From: Pseudomonas sp. MWU15-20650
GTDB taxonomy: Bacteria; Pseudomonadota; Gammaproteobacteria; Pseudomonadales; Pseudomonadaceae
Reading direction: 5' to 3'
Assembly: GCF_023242475.1 (NCBI RefSeq)
Contig: NZ_JALJFG010000001.1
Location: forward strand, 186,001 to 250,000
Length of the DNA: 64,000 nt
Below, piece after piece: positions 50,467-59,442 of this stretch; position 1 is the stretch's first letter, and every line of letters begins with the position of its first letter. The notes beneath the pieces are model-generated. The model ran no database searches. It saw nothing but the letters and a program-made list of their open reading frames with translations, and had not been told where the DNA came from. Position numbers and translations under genes: made by a program.

Positions 50467-52005
50467 ATGCCGCCTGTTTCGCCGCCGTTGTCCTTCAACC
50501 CTGCCGGAATCGAGCTGGACCGCCGCCAGGGCCTGACACGCCAACTCTATGAGGCTCTGCGCCAGCGGGTGCTGGATGGGCGGTTGGGCAGCGGTACGCG
50601 TTTGCCGGCTACCCGAGACCTGGCGGCGGCATTGTCGATTTCCCGCAACAGCGTCGTGCGCGCCTACGATCAGCTGTATGCGGAAGGGTTTATCGAGAGT
50701 CGGGTGGGTGATGGCACCTATGTCGCCCAGTTGCCGATGCCAAAAAAACTATCCACAAAAGTATCCACAGGGTTGTCAACAGGCTTATCCCCAGGTTTAT
50801 CCACAAAATGGGTGAATTTACCCGAAGATTTGGATGATGAAGTTATCCACAGCAGGGGGGTGGCGCGGGTTAAAGATCACTACCTGCCTCAGCCGCCTTC
50901 AGGGCCTCCTCGGGCATTTCGCGTGGGTGTACCCGCCTTTGACCTGTTCCCGTTTGAGGTGTGGGCCAAGCTGAATGGGGCGTTCTGGCGCAAACCAGAC
51001 CTGGAGCAGCTGTGCTACGGCGACCCGGCAGGCGACGGCCGCCTGCGCGGTTTGATCGCCGCGTACCTGCGCAGCTCGCGCGGCATGCAATGCACGGCTG
51101 AACAAATTGTGATCACCAGCGGCGCGCAGCAGGCGATCAGCCTTTGTGCACAGTTGCTGGTGGAGCCTGGGGATGGCGTGGCGGTGGAAAACCCCGGCTA
51201 CCGTGCGGCCGGGCATGCGTTCGCCCTGGCCGGTGGGCGATTGCATGGCGTGCCGGTGGACAGCGAGGGCATGGATTGCCAGGTGCTCAACGCGCTGGAT
51301 GACTGCCGCGTGGCCTATGTCACGCCTTCCCATCAGTACCCGTTGGGCGTGGTGATGAGCCTGGCCCGGCGCCTGGAATTACTGGCCTGGGCCGAGCGTT
51401 CGGGCGGTTGGATCGTGGAGGACGATTACGACGGGGAGTACCGCTACAGCGGCGCGCCGCTGTCACCGTTGGCCGCGCTGGATCGCAGTGGCCGCGTGCT
51501 GTACGTCGGCACCTTCGGGAAGGTCGCGTTCCCGGCGTTGCGCCTGGGCTACTTGGTATTGCCACCGGGTTTGGTGCAAGCCTTCACCCGGCGCCGCGCT
51601 GTGGACATGCGCCATTCCGAAGTCAGCACGCAGGCGGTGATGGCTGAGTTCATGGCGACGGGGCATTTCCAACGTCATATTCGCCGGATGCGTCGCGCTG
51701 CCTTGAGCCGTCGCAATGCCTTGCTGGCCGGTTGGCCCGATGGGTTGCCGGGCGTCGGTGCGTTGCCCAGCGTTGCGGCTGGGCTGCACCTGACGGTGCG
51801 GGTGGACAGCCAGGCCCGTGAACAGGAGCTGCTCGCTCAAGCCCATGGGGTGAACGTCGAGATCAACGGCTTGAGTAGCTATTGGCTGGCTGGCACCCGC
51901 CCACCACCTGACCAACGTGCCGGCCTGGTGATGGGGTTTGCCGCCGTGCCCGAGGCAGCCATCGCGCAGGCGTTGGCGCGGTTGCGTCAGGCATGGCTGG
52001 CGTAA
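50467..52005 (+). CDS. MocR/PdxR-family regulator (GntR HTH + aminotransferase domain)
   Basis: 512 residues from the ATG at 50467. A GntR winged helix (about 22-92, SGTRLPATRDLAAALSISRN) is joined to a type I aminotransferase-like domain (about 155-510) whose PLP lysine lies in YVGTFGKVAFPALRLGY. The linker contains a tetrapeptide repeat, STKV-STGL-STGL-SPGL-STKW (about 96-115), encoded by DnaA-box-like DNA. MocR proteins respond to PLP or amines. Divergent from paiB with 87 bases between, which contain inverted ATTGG/CCAAT half-sites (about 50418-50466) that could be its operator. Confidence 0.9.
   Translation: MPPVSPPLSFNPAGIELDRRQGLTRQLYEALRQRVLDGRLGSGTRLPATRDLAAALSISRNSVVRAYDQLYAEGFIESRVGDGTYVAQLPMPKKLSTKVSTGLSTGLSPGLSTKWVNLPEDLDDEVIHSRGVARVKDHYLPQPPSGPPRAFRVGVPAFDLFPFEVWAKLNGAFWRKPDLEQLCYGDPAGDGRLRGLIAAYLRSSRGMQCTAEQIVITSGAQQAISLCAQLLVEPGDGVAVENPGYRAAGHAFALAGGRLHGVPVDSEGMDCQVLNALDDCRVAYVTPSHQYPLGVVMSLARRLELLAWAERSGGWIVEDDYDGEYRYSGAPLSPLAALDRSGRVLYVGTFGKVAFPALRLGYLVLPPGLVQAFTRRRAVDMRHSEVSTQAVMAEFMATGHFQRHIRRMRRAALSRRNALLAGWPDGLPGVGALPSVAAGLHLTVRVDSQAREQELLAQAHGVNVEINGLSSYWLAGTRPPPDQRAGLVMGFAAVPEAAIAQALARLRQAWLA
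50749..50851 (+). repeat. Row of DnaA-box-like 9-mers inside the MocR linker
   Basis: Five 9-mers start exactly every 12 bases: CTATCCACA (50749), GTATCCACA (50761), TTGTCAACA (50773), TTATCCCCA (50785) and TTATCCACA (50797), with a sixth, TTATCCACA, at 50843. Two are perfect DnaA boxes (TTATnCACA), and all have the same orientation. They encode the Ser-Thr/Pro-x-x repeat of the linker. Confidence 0.75.
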
Positions 52006-52011
52006 AGACGA

Positions 52012-55000
52012 TCAGTTGTTGAAGAACAGTGCCTTGGCCAACTGAGCGCCGATACTGCTGCGGTGAATCTCGATCATGTCCCAGTCGCTGGGCCCGGTGC
52101 GTTGGTGTGAGCCACCGAGGCGGCGTTGTTCGCGGGTCTTGAGATGGCCCTTGGTGAAATTCTCCAGTGCGGCACTCTTGGTCTCATAGTGGAAGTGTGC
52201 GTACCACAGCACAGTGCCGCTCTCTTTATCGCCAATCTCGTACTCATCCAGATAGTCTTTCCTGGGCCCTTTGAGAGGGCGGCGGTTGCCGACCTTGGTG
52301 ATAGTGATCAGCCCCTGACTGTGTAGCCAGTCCAATCGTTCGGCGGTAGGCGCTTGGCGCTTGACCATCTCGATGTAGGTTTTTCTGCCTAGCTGATACA
52401 AGCGTTGCGCCGCATCGTTGAGGCTGCGATTGGTCGAGGCAGCGGAGGTGTGATCGCTTTCGGTGAGGTTGCGCCGGGTCAGGGCTTGCTCGATGTTGCT
52501 TGAGGCGTTTTCCAGTTCTCTTGCATAGCCGTCGAACATATCTTGAATGTCCTGCGGTGCATGCCAGGGTTTCTGGGTGAAACTCTGGTATTTGCGGATT
52601 TCAGCGGGTTCGCCATCCAGCAGCGTTTGGCCTGCGTTGATGCTGGTGTCCAGGTCCACGGTGGCAGGCGCGGGCGGCTGTGACGGGGTTTTCTGCCGCT
52701 TGACCCAGACACCGGGCGCCTTCTCGTGGAACGTGGCGATTACCTTGCCGGTCATGCCTGCCTTGACATCGACCAGCGTACTGTCGGTTTCACGCGGTTC
52801 GCCCATCACCAAGCCGTGATGGCGCGTTTTGATCACTTTGCGCTGTGGCGGTGGTTTCGCCTTTGAGCTACCGGGCTTGGGCTCCAGGTTTTTTTTCTCT
52901 CGCAGCAGCTGTGCCAGGTCGCGCACGGCCCGCTGCTTGAACTCGTCAATCTGCAGGCGAAAACTTTCCAAACGGGTTTTGAGCAAGTGCTGCGAGTAAT
53001 CGGCGTGCAGGTCCAGCAGGCGCTCATCCGCGCTGGAAAATTGCTCAACCAGGCTGTTGAGCACGTCGATACGCTCATCCAGCGATGTGTCAACGCCGCG
53101 TTCCACAAGCTCACAGAAACTCTCGACGTTGAGTTCGGCGGTATCGACGATCTGGTCCATCCGTTCACGTACCGTGGCGGGTATCTGGCTCTGCTCCTCA
53201 TCGATACACAGGTAGTGGTTCAAGCTGATTTCCAGGGATTTGAGCTCATCGAGATTGAGCTGCGGTAACTCCTGCTTGCTTTTTAGAATGACTGCGGCGC
53301 CTGTCTCTCCCAACTCTTCGAGGTCGCTGAAGCGGTCGTTTATGGACGTCAGGCGCTTGAGGATCCCCTGGTTCTGAATGGACAGGGCTTGTGCGGTACT
53401 TGCCTGGAGTTTGTAGTCAATATCTACCTCCGCGTCGAGGATTGAAGACGACAACTTCAAGGCATCCGTGTAGCTCAACAGCTGCTGTTGCAAGGCAAGT
53501 TGCGTCAGTTGCACCTGTTGTTGCAGGTAACCGCTCATATCGCGCAGGTAGGTGGGTACGGTGTCGATGATGCTCAAGGACTTCAGTTGGCTGATCGCTT
53601 CGTCGTACTCCGCCAGTCGGCTATCGACTTTATCGACGAACGTCGTACGACGCAGGTCGGTGGAAGGGCCAGGTGTTGCGTCCAGCGCGGGCTTTGACTC
53701 AAGCATGTCCAGCTGTTTACTGGCGGCGACTGCGTCGAAGGCTTTGAGTTCGGCCCTAAGCTGCGGCGTGCGCTCAGCCCGGTTGACCTTGACGGCTCGC
53801 CGTTGTTTGGGAAGGCCTGCGCCGCGCAGTCGCAAGCGCACATCCACAAACCATTGGCCCGCCAGGTTGCCGATCAGCGGTGGGCCGGTACGCAAGGGGT
53901 CCTGGGGGTCGACGATGATGACACTGTCGTTGTCATCCACCCTCACTTCGAACCAACGCTCGCCCACCGGTGCGTACCACTTGTCTGCAAGCGGATAGAG
54001 ATTCAGGTGGCGACCGGGGGTCTGGTTTTGTTCGCCCAGCATCTCGGGCTTGGCGATGTTGAAGCTGTCGAGTGTCGTGGCCAGCCTCAGGCGGCTATGG
54101 CTCAGGGCCCCGCGGGTGTGCACGGGGCCTTGATGCTGGGCGGGCAGTTGGTTGTCGGCCAGCGTGTCCTGTTGGACGGCGGTATATTTTTTCTCGGCTG
54201 CCGCCGGTTTACCTTCCGTTTCGATCGTCGTTGCCGCGGATTCGATCTTGAGGGAATCGAATTGCTTGAGCGGGCGAGGGTGGCGCAGAGCGATGTGCAG
54301 CGTCAGTGCCATGCCCAAGTTGAGAAATACATCCACTAATGCTGTCCAGGAGGCGGACTGGTCGCTCTTGTTCACCGCCTCCTCGGCCGCTTGCAGATCG
54401 TCCATGATTTGCCAGATCCAGGCGGCGACCCCCAGGGTGCGGCCCATGAAGGGCAGCGCGGCATTGAATATTTGCCAGCCGGCATGTCGCAACGTCGCCC
54501 AACGTTTCTGTACGTTGGACACCGACTGGCGTGTGGCCAGCTCGATCATTGCATTGGCGTTGGTCTTGAATAGCGTCGCCAGGGTGTCATTGCCCACTTC
54601 TTCATCGCTCAGCGTTATCGGGCCACTCATGTACAGCACGGTCAGCGGTTCGACCAGCGCGCGCACCACGGTCCAAGGCGAGGGCAGGGTGTCGGGAAAA
54701 ACGTATTGGGCATAGTTGAACCGCTGTGCCTCGGGCAACCAAGCCAACACCGACTCGCGCAAGGCGTGCTCATGTTTGATGGCGTACAGCAGGTTTTGCC
54801 GCGACGCAAATTGCATCAACGCCGGCTCCATCAGGGGCCGATAAAGTACGCAGGGGCCAGCCTCGGAACGCCTCGGGCCGATCACGAACATATTGGCGAC
54901 CCCATCTTGCTCATGGCCAGGGCGCAAGGTGGGCACGAAAGCCAGGTTTCGGATGACGATGGGCTGTCCGTCGACATGGCGCTCGTGTTCATCGGCGCGC

Positions 55001-56616
55001 ATCACCGCGGCGACGTAGCGGTAACCGAGCTCATCGATGCCGTTCTGGTTACGGATTTTCATCTGCAGGGCCAACAGCGGCAGTTGCACCTGCAGGTGGC
55101 GGGTGTAGAGCTGTTGTCGGTGGCCCGATTGCAGTGGGTCATCAAGTAGCTTCTGTTTGACCAGGGCGGGGTAGTACTGGCCGATGTCGATGTCTTCGAT
55201 GACGTCTTTCAGATAGCGGTAGGTCAGCCAGGCCGGTACGTTATTGTCCTTGCCGTTGTAGTGCACCGTCGCATTGCCGGTGGGCAGGCCGGTGAGGTTT
55301 TCCAGGGCCAGGTCGATCAGGTTGCGACGAGTGATATCCACCGCCCCGGGAACGACAAACGTGCCCCACAGCACCGGGCTCTCGATCACAATCTCGACTT
55401 TGTCCAGGTTAAGACTCACGTCCTTTTCGGGGGCGCGGATACGGCTTCGCAACTGTGACCGGGCATAGTCACGAATGGGGGGAATGTCGTCCTGAAAGGT
55501 CTCGCCATGGTAATGGGTATGCAGGAGGGCCAGGTCGATCAGGTAACGGCTGTAGGCGGCGGTATCGGAGTCGGTCGCCGAGGCCAGCCAATCTGGAATT
55601 TGTTGACGGATCTCACGGATATTCGACAGTTGGTGGTCGCTCATCTCTTCGATGCTGGGCACGATACGGACGAGGGAAGGGGCCTGCGTCTGCTCCGGCA
55701 GACGGGATTCGCCCAGGCTGCCGATGGCTTGGATTTGCAGCGAGATCAAGTTGCAGGCCAACGCATCGAAGAAGTTGCCGTCAGGCTCGTACAGGCGCCA
55801 TTGCAAGGTGGTGTCCCGCTTTGGCGCGCTCAGCCTGGCGGGCAGCGAGGCGCCAAATTTGTCCAGTGACTCGAACGTCTCGTACCCGCTCAACAATGAG
55901 TACGTGAGGACCATCTGGCGCTTATCGTGTTCGCCCACCAAGACGGTGAGGTCCAGAAAGCTGACATGGTTGGGTTGGCCGTCCTTGAGGATATCTATAT
56001 CTACCAGGTAGGCATGGCTGTTGTAAGGGTCCTTCAGCGACCGCCTGGCCCGGTCGGGTTCCTGGAAAACCGTACGGGCCATGGCACATTCGTGTTCATC
56101 CAGGCCTTGCTCTTCAGTGATGTTCCATACCTTCTTCAGGGTGTTGGAGAAGGCCTGCCAGCGCGGGCCGGTGGTGCCGTTGGAGCCGTTCCAGAAGTCC
56201 AACTGCTGTTCCTGTGTGGCGGTGAACAGCAGGTCGGACAACTCGTTGATCAGGCGTGCGATGGCATCGATTTTTACCGCGAGGTGCACAGGAACCGCAG
56301 CGTTCGGTTGCAACGTAAGGAAATGTTGGCCGTCGATGTAGATCACTCTATTGCCGGACAGAGCCTGATGAGCCAACACCGAAGTGAGTGACTGGACAAA
56401 GGGGGGCGCGCGCTCTATGGCGTTGTCGACCACCTGCCACTGAGGGCTGACCACCACGGCCAGGTCGGGATCGATGTTGAGCGTGGGGTACAGCTCCATG
56501 AGTGCCGAGCGCAGTGTGGCGGCGGCGACTTCCCGTGTGGAGGCGCCGGTGGTCAATTGGGTGAGCAGTTCATAGGTACTGGGTGGGCGGTGGTTGTTAG
56601 CGATGTCATTGGGCAT
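52012..56616 (-). CDS. Giant DUF6543 / dermonecrotic-toxin-like protein
   Basis: 1534 residues with AGAGGAG before the ATG. I recognise the general layout of large Pseudomonas proteins annotated as dermonecrotic-toxin-domain (DUF6543) proteins: an N-terminal globular region (TLRSALMELYPTLNIDPDL), hydrophobic helices near 720-800 (GRTLGVAAWIWQIMDDLQ, WTALVDVFLNLGMALTLHIA), long helical stretches near 1010-1240 and a conserved C-terminal module (VLWYAHFHYETKS, FTKGHLKTREQRRLGG). There is no signal peptide. Secretion and activity are unknown, and no immunity gene is obvious. Smaller relics of the family follow upstream. The toxin name is by family only. Confidence 0.75.
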   Translation of the reverse strand: MPNDIANNHRPPSTYELLTQLTTGASTREVAAATLRSALMELYPTLNIDPDLAVVVSPQWQVVDNAIERAPPFVQSLTSVLAHQALSGNRVIYIDGQHFLTLQPNAAVPVHLAVKIDAIARLINELSDLLFTATQEQQLDFWNGSNGTTGPRWQAFSNTLKKVWNITEEQGLDEHECAMARTVFQEPDRARRSLKDPYNSHAYLVDIDILKDGQPNHVSFLDLTVLVGEHDKRQMVLTYSLLSGYETFESLDKFGASLPARLSAPKRDTTLQWRLYEPDGNFFDALACNLISLQIQAIGSLGESRLPEQTQAPSLVRIVPSIEEMSDHQLSNIREIRQQIPDWLASATDSDTAAYSRYLIDLALLHTHYHGETFQDDIPPIRDYARSQLRSRIRAPEKDVSLNLDKVEIVIESPVLWGTFVVPGAVDITRRNLIDLALENLTGLPTGNATVHYNGKDNNVPAWLTYRYLKDVIEDIDIGQYYPALVKQKLLDDPLQSGHRQQLYTRHLQVQLPLLALQMKIRNQNGIDELGYRYVAAVMRADEHERHVDGQPIVIRNLAFVPTLRPGHEQDGVANMFVIGPRRSEAGPCVLYRPLMEPALMQFASRQNLLYAIKHEHALRESVLAWLPEAQRFNYAQYVFPDTLPSPWTVVRALVEPLTVLYMSGPITLSDEEVGNDTLATLFKTNANAMIELATRQSVSNVQKRWATLRHAGWQIFNAALPFMGRTLGVAAWIWQIMDDLQAAEEAVNKSDQSASWTALVDVFLNLGMALTLHIALRHPRPLKQFDSLKIESAATTIETEGKPAAAEKKYTAVQQDTLADNQLPAQHQGPVHTRGALSHSRLRLATTLDSFNIAKPEMLGEQNQTPGRHLNLYPLADKWYAPVGERWFEVRVDDNDSVIIVDPQDPLRTGPPLIGNLAGQWFVDVRLRLRGAGLPKQRRAVKVNRAERTPQLRAELKAFDAVAASKQLDMLESKPALDATPGPSTDLRRTTFVDKVDSRLAEYDEAISQLKSLSIIDTVPTYLRDMSGYLQQQVQLTQLALQQQLLSYTDALKLSSSILDAEVDIDYKLQASTAQALSIQNQGILKRLTSINDRFSDLEELGETGAAVILKSKQELPQLNLDELKSLEISLNHYLCIDEEQSQIPATVRERMDQIVDTAELNVESFCELVERGVDTSLDERIDVLNSLVEQFSSADERLLDLHADYSQHLLKTRLESFRLQIDEFKQRAVRDLAQLLREKKNLEPKPGSSKAKPPPQRKVIKTRHHGLVMGEPRETDSTLVDVKAGMTGKVIATFHEKAPGVWVKRQKTPSQPPAPATVDLDTSINAGQTLLDGEPAEIRKYQSFTQKPWHAPQDIQDMFDGYARELENASSNIEQALTRRNLTESDHTSAASTNRSLNDAAQRLYQLGRKTYIEMVKRQAPTAERLDWLHSQGLITITKVGNRRPLKGPRKDYLDEYEIGDKESGTVLWYAHFHYETKSAALENFTKGHLKTREQRRLGGSHQRTGPSDWDMIEIHRSSIGAQLAKALFFNN

Positions 56617-56722
56617 GTGCCGCTCCTCTGCATTCGATGGCCCGGACGGGCTTCAGGAGTCGGCAAAGTAGCGAGCGCGGGTGTGACGAGGGCGGTAGAT
56701 ACGTCGAGGCGCAGCCGTTCAG

Positions 56723-56746
56723 TGTGGGACAAGCTCCCTCGTCACA
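56723..56746. repeat. REP-type palindrome, diverged
   Basis: TGTGGGACAAGCTCCCTCGT followed by CACA: TGTG/CACA and GGGA/TCCC pair around a CAAGC loop. Same class as the other REP elements, between the toxin gene and its relic. Confidence 0.65.
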
Positions 56747-56756
56747 GGTGGGTGAC

Positions 56757-57063
56757 TTATTTCACGTTGAAAAACAACCGTCGTGCCTGTTCCAGATTGA
56801 TTTCGCTGAGGTAGATCACGGTTTTCTGCTTCTCGCTAAGGCCGTCGAGGGCGTCGGCTGCCTCGCCTCGGGCGTGCTCTTGCGGCGTTGGTGATGTCCG
56901 GGTCGATATCCAGCGTTGGGTAGTGTTCTCGCAGTGACTGGCGCAACAAGTGGGACGCGGTCTCCCGGAACGAGGGACCCACGTAGAGTTCGGTGAACAG
57001 CGCTGAGCGTTCATCCAGGCGCTTTGCGTTCGTAGAGGTAGTGTTTGCAGCGGCTGAGGTCAT
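56757..57063 (-). pseudogene. Relic of a second DUF6543 toxin-like gene
   Basis: One frame from the ATG at 57063 gives SLREHYPTLDIDPDI, matching ALMELYPTLNIDPDL of the intact neighbour. In another frame the sequence then continues GLSEKQKTVIYLSEINLEQA and ends RLFFNVK, similar to the ALFFNN end of the big protein. Thus an N-terminus of about 50 residues is joined out of frame to a short C-terminus, with well over a thousand residues missing. A recent small protein made from these parts is possible but less likely. Confidence 0.65.
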
Positions 57064-57187
57064 GAGGCTTCCCTGTCTGGCCGATTGATGGAGATCACCC
57101 GAGGTACAGGCTCGGAATTTCCATGCTAGGGCTCGGCCAGCCAGGGAGGCGGTGCTTACGTAGGCCTACCGTAAAATTCGCAGGGTG

Positions 57188-58279
57188 TTACCTCCCGGAT
57201 TTGATTTTGGTCCAGGCCCTCGTTCTGGCGCGTTCGGCTTTGCTGTCCAGGGGTTTGAGGGTGTAGAGCGTGGCCATGGCCGCATCGGTCGGGTACAGGT
57301 TGGGGTTGTTGCGAATGGCCGGGTCGACCAACCCGCTGGCGTCCTTGTTGGGGTTGGGGTAACCGACAAAGTCGCTGATCGGCGCGATCACGCTGGGTTG
57401 CAGTAGGTAGTTGATAAAGGTGTAGGCGTCGCCCGGGTTGCTAGCCCCCTTGGGAACAGCGAGCATGTCGAACCAGATCGGCGCGCCCTCCTTGGGCAGG
57501 TGCATGTCCACGATCACGCCATTCTTGGCCTCCTTGGCGCGGTTGGCGGCCTGGGAAAAGCTGCCGGAATAGCCCACCGCCACGCAGATATCGCCGTTGG
57601 CGATGTCGGCCATGTATTTGGAGGAGTGAAAGTAGGTGATGTACGGGCGGATCTTCATCAGCAGTGCTTCTGCCTTGTCGTAATCCTTGGGGTTGCCGCT
57701 GTTGGGGTCCAGGCCCAGGTGTTGCAAGGCCAGGGGCAGGATTTCCGAGGGCGAGTCCAGCAGTGCGACGCCGCATTGCTTGAGCTTGCTGATGTTTTCT
57801 TCCTTGAAGATCAGGTCCCAGCTGTCCACCGGGGCGTTGTCGCCCAGGGCCGCCTTGACCTTGGCTGGGTTGAAGCCGATCAGGATGGTGCCGTACATGT
57901 AGGGCACGGCGTATTGATTGCCGGGGTCGTTGGCCTCGATCAGCTTCATCAGCTTGGGGTCGAGGTGGCTCCAATTGGGCAGTTGGCTGCGGTCCAGGGG
58001 CTGGAACACGCCGGCTTCGATCTGCTTGGCCAGGAACACGTTGGACGGCACCACCACGTCATAGCCGGAGTTGCCGGTCAGCAGTTTGGCTTCCAGGGCC
58101 TCGTTGGTGTCGAAGATGTCGTACACCAGTTTGATGCTGGGGTTTTGTGCCTTGAAATCCTCAAGCGCCTTGGGGGTGATGTAGTCGAACCAGTTGTAGA
58201 CCTTCAGGGTTTTCTCTTCGGCGTGGGCTGCGCCGGCGAGCACGGCTGCACTGAGGACGAGTGACTTGAGCATGTTCAT
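57188..58279 (-). CDS. Polyamine ABC transporter substrate-binding protein (PotF/SpuD type)
   Basis: 363 residues; the ATG at 58279 overlaps the stop of the deacetylase gene. Signal peptide of 20 residues ending AAHA. The PotF/SpuD signature VYNWFDYITPKALEDF is followed by YDVVVPSNVFLAKQIEAG and WFDMLAVPKGA. It binds putrescine or spermidine, or an acetylated form, in the periplasm. No permease or ATPase gene lies with it, so it must share another transporter. Acetylpolyamine hydrolase next door suggests that acetylated polyamines are a ligand (inference). Confidence 0.88.
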   Translation of the reverse strand: MNMLKSLVLSAAVLAGAAHAEEKTLKVYNWFDYITPKALEDFKAQNPSIKLVYDIFDTNEALEAKLLTGNSGYDVVVPSNVFLAKQIEAGVFQPLDRSQLPNWSHLDPKLMKLIEANDPGNQYAVPYMYGTILIGFNPAKVKAALGDNAPVDSWDLIFKEENISKLKQCGVALLDSPSEILPLALQHLGLDPNSGNPKDYDKAEALLMKIRPYITYFHSSKYMADIANGDICVAVGYSGSFSQAANRAKEAKNGVIVDMHLPKEGAPIWFDMLAVPKGASNPGDAYTFINYLLQPSVIAPISDFVGYPNPNKDASGLVDPAIRNNPNLYPTDAAMATLYTLKPLDSKAERARTRAWTKIKSGR

Positions 58280-59310
58280 TGGGCGGCCCCCTCAAAACCT
58301 TCGAGAACGTTGACGGCGTTGATGCCGATTTCTTCCACGGCGTAGCCGCCTTCCATGACAAACAGCGTCGGCGTGCCCAAACGGGCGATACGCGCGCCGA
58401 TGGCCAGATAATCCGGGCTGTCGAGTTTGAATTGTGAGATGGGGTCGTCTTTGAATGTGTCCACGCCCAAGGACACCACAATAACGTCGGCGCGGTAGCG
58501 CTCAATCTCTTGGCACGCTTCTTCGAGTGCTGCGCTCCAGCGGTCCCAGCCGGAACCTGCCGGCAGCGGATAGTTGAAGTTGAAACCTTCACCCGTACCT
58601 TCTCCTCGCTCGTCGGAGTACCCCAGGAAAAAAGGAAACTCCGCTTCCGGGTGGCCATGGATCGAGGTGAAAAGCACGTCACTGCGCGCATAGAAAATCG
58701 ACTGGGTGCCGTTGCCGTGGTGGTAGTCCACATCCAGGATCGCGATTTTTTCATGGCCTTGGTCGAGAAATGCCTGGGCGGCAATGGCTGCGTTATTGAG
58801 GTAGCAATAACCGCCCATCAAGTCGCTGGCGGCGTGGTGTCCTGGCGGGCGACACAGCGCAAAGGCGGCGTGGGCGCCTTGTGTGATGGCCTGCTGTGCG
58901 GTGAGTGCGACCTGCGCCGCACTGTAGGCGGCTTGCCAGGTGCCGGCCGTAATCGGTGCGCCACCGTCAAAGCTGTAATAGCCCAGTTGGCCGTGCAGGC
59001 TGGTGGGTATCACTCGGCGCAAGGTGCGCGCGGGCCAGGTGTAGGGCAGCAAGTCGCCATCCTGGCCGAACGCGGTCCAGCGCTCCCAGGCACCTTTGAA
59101 GAAGTCGAGATAGTCGCGGCTATGAATGCGTTGCAGCGGCGCCAGGCCAAAGTCCTGCGGTGCCTGAACCGGGCCCAGCTCACGAGCCTTGACCCGTTGC
59201 AGCACATGGTCGGCACGCGAGGGCATTTCGAAGCAGGGCATCAGTTGCCCGTCCATCAATTCACAACGGCCGTGGTGCAGGTGGTGATCGTCCGAGTAGA
59301 TCGTCAGCAT
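58276..59310 (-). CDS. Acetylpolyamine amidohydrolase (class II HDAC-like)
   Basis: 344 residues from the ATG at 59310 with GGAGA upstream. HDAC-family zinc and catalytic residues: CRPPGHHAASD (the two histidines), DVDYHHGNGTQ, and LGVDTFKDDP, then VMEGGYAVEE. The N-terminus MLTIYSDDHHLHHGRCELMD is typical of acetylpolyamine hydrolases (AphA/AphB). It removes acetate from acetylputrescine or related amines so that they can be used as carbon and nitrogen. Coupled to the polyamine-binding protein gene. Confidence 0.9.
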   Translation of the reverse strand: MLTIYSDDHHLHHGRCELMDGQLMPCFEMPSRADHVLQRVKARELGPVQAPQDFGLAPLQRIHSRDYLDFFKGAWERWTAFGQDGDLLPYTWPARTLRRVIPTSLHGQLGYYSFDGGAPITAGTWQAAYSAAQVALTAQQAITQGAHAAFALCRPPGHHAASDLMGGYCYLNNAAIAAQAFLDQGHEKIAILDVDYHHGNGTQSIFYARSDVLFTSIHGHPEAEFPFFLGYSDERGEGTGEGFNFNYPLPAGSGWDRWSAALEEACQEIERYRADVIVVSLGVDTFKDDPISQFKLDSPDYLAIGARIARLGTPTLFVMEGGYAVEEIGINAVNVLEGFEGAAQ

Positions 59311-59442
59311 TTGTTGTTCTCCGCAGGCTGTATCAGTGGATGCAGTCTTGCGGCGGGCAGGTTTTAAGAGAACGGCAGGAGCGGCCAAAAGGGGATAAAT
59401 AAGGCCAAATTCTCTGTCCGCAATTCGCCCCTCAATAGGGCG

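Noticed and set aside
50749..50851. Plasmid replication origin or integrated plasmid
   Set aside because: The 9-mers lie within an intact MocR gene and there is no rep, par or AT-rich region nearby.
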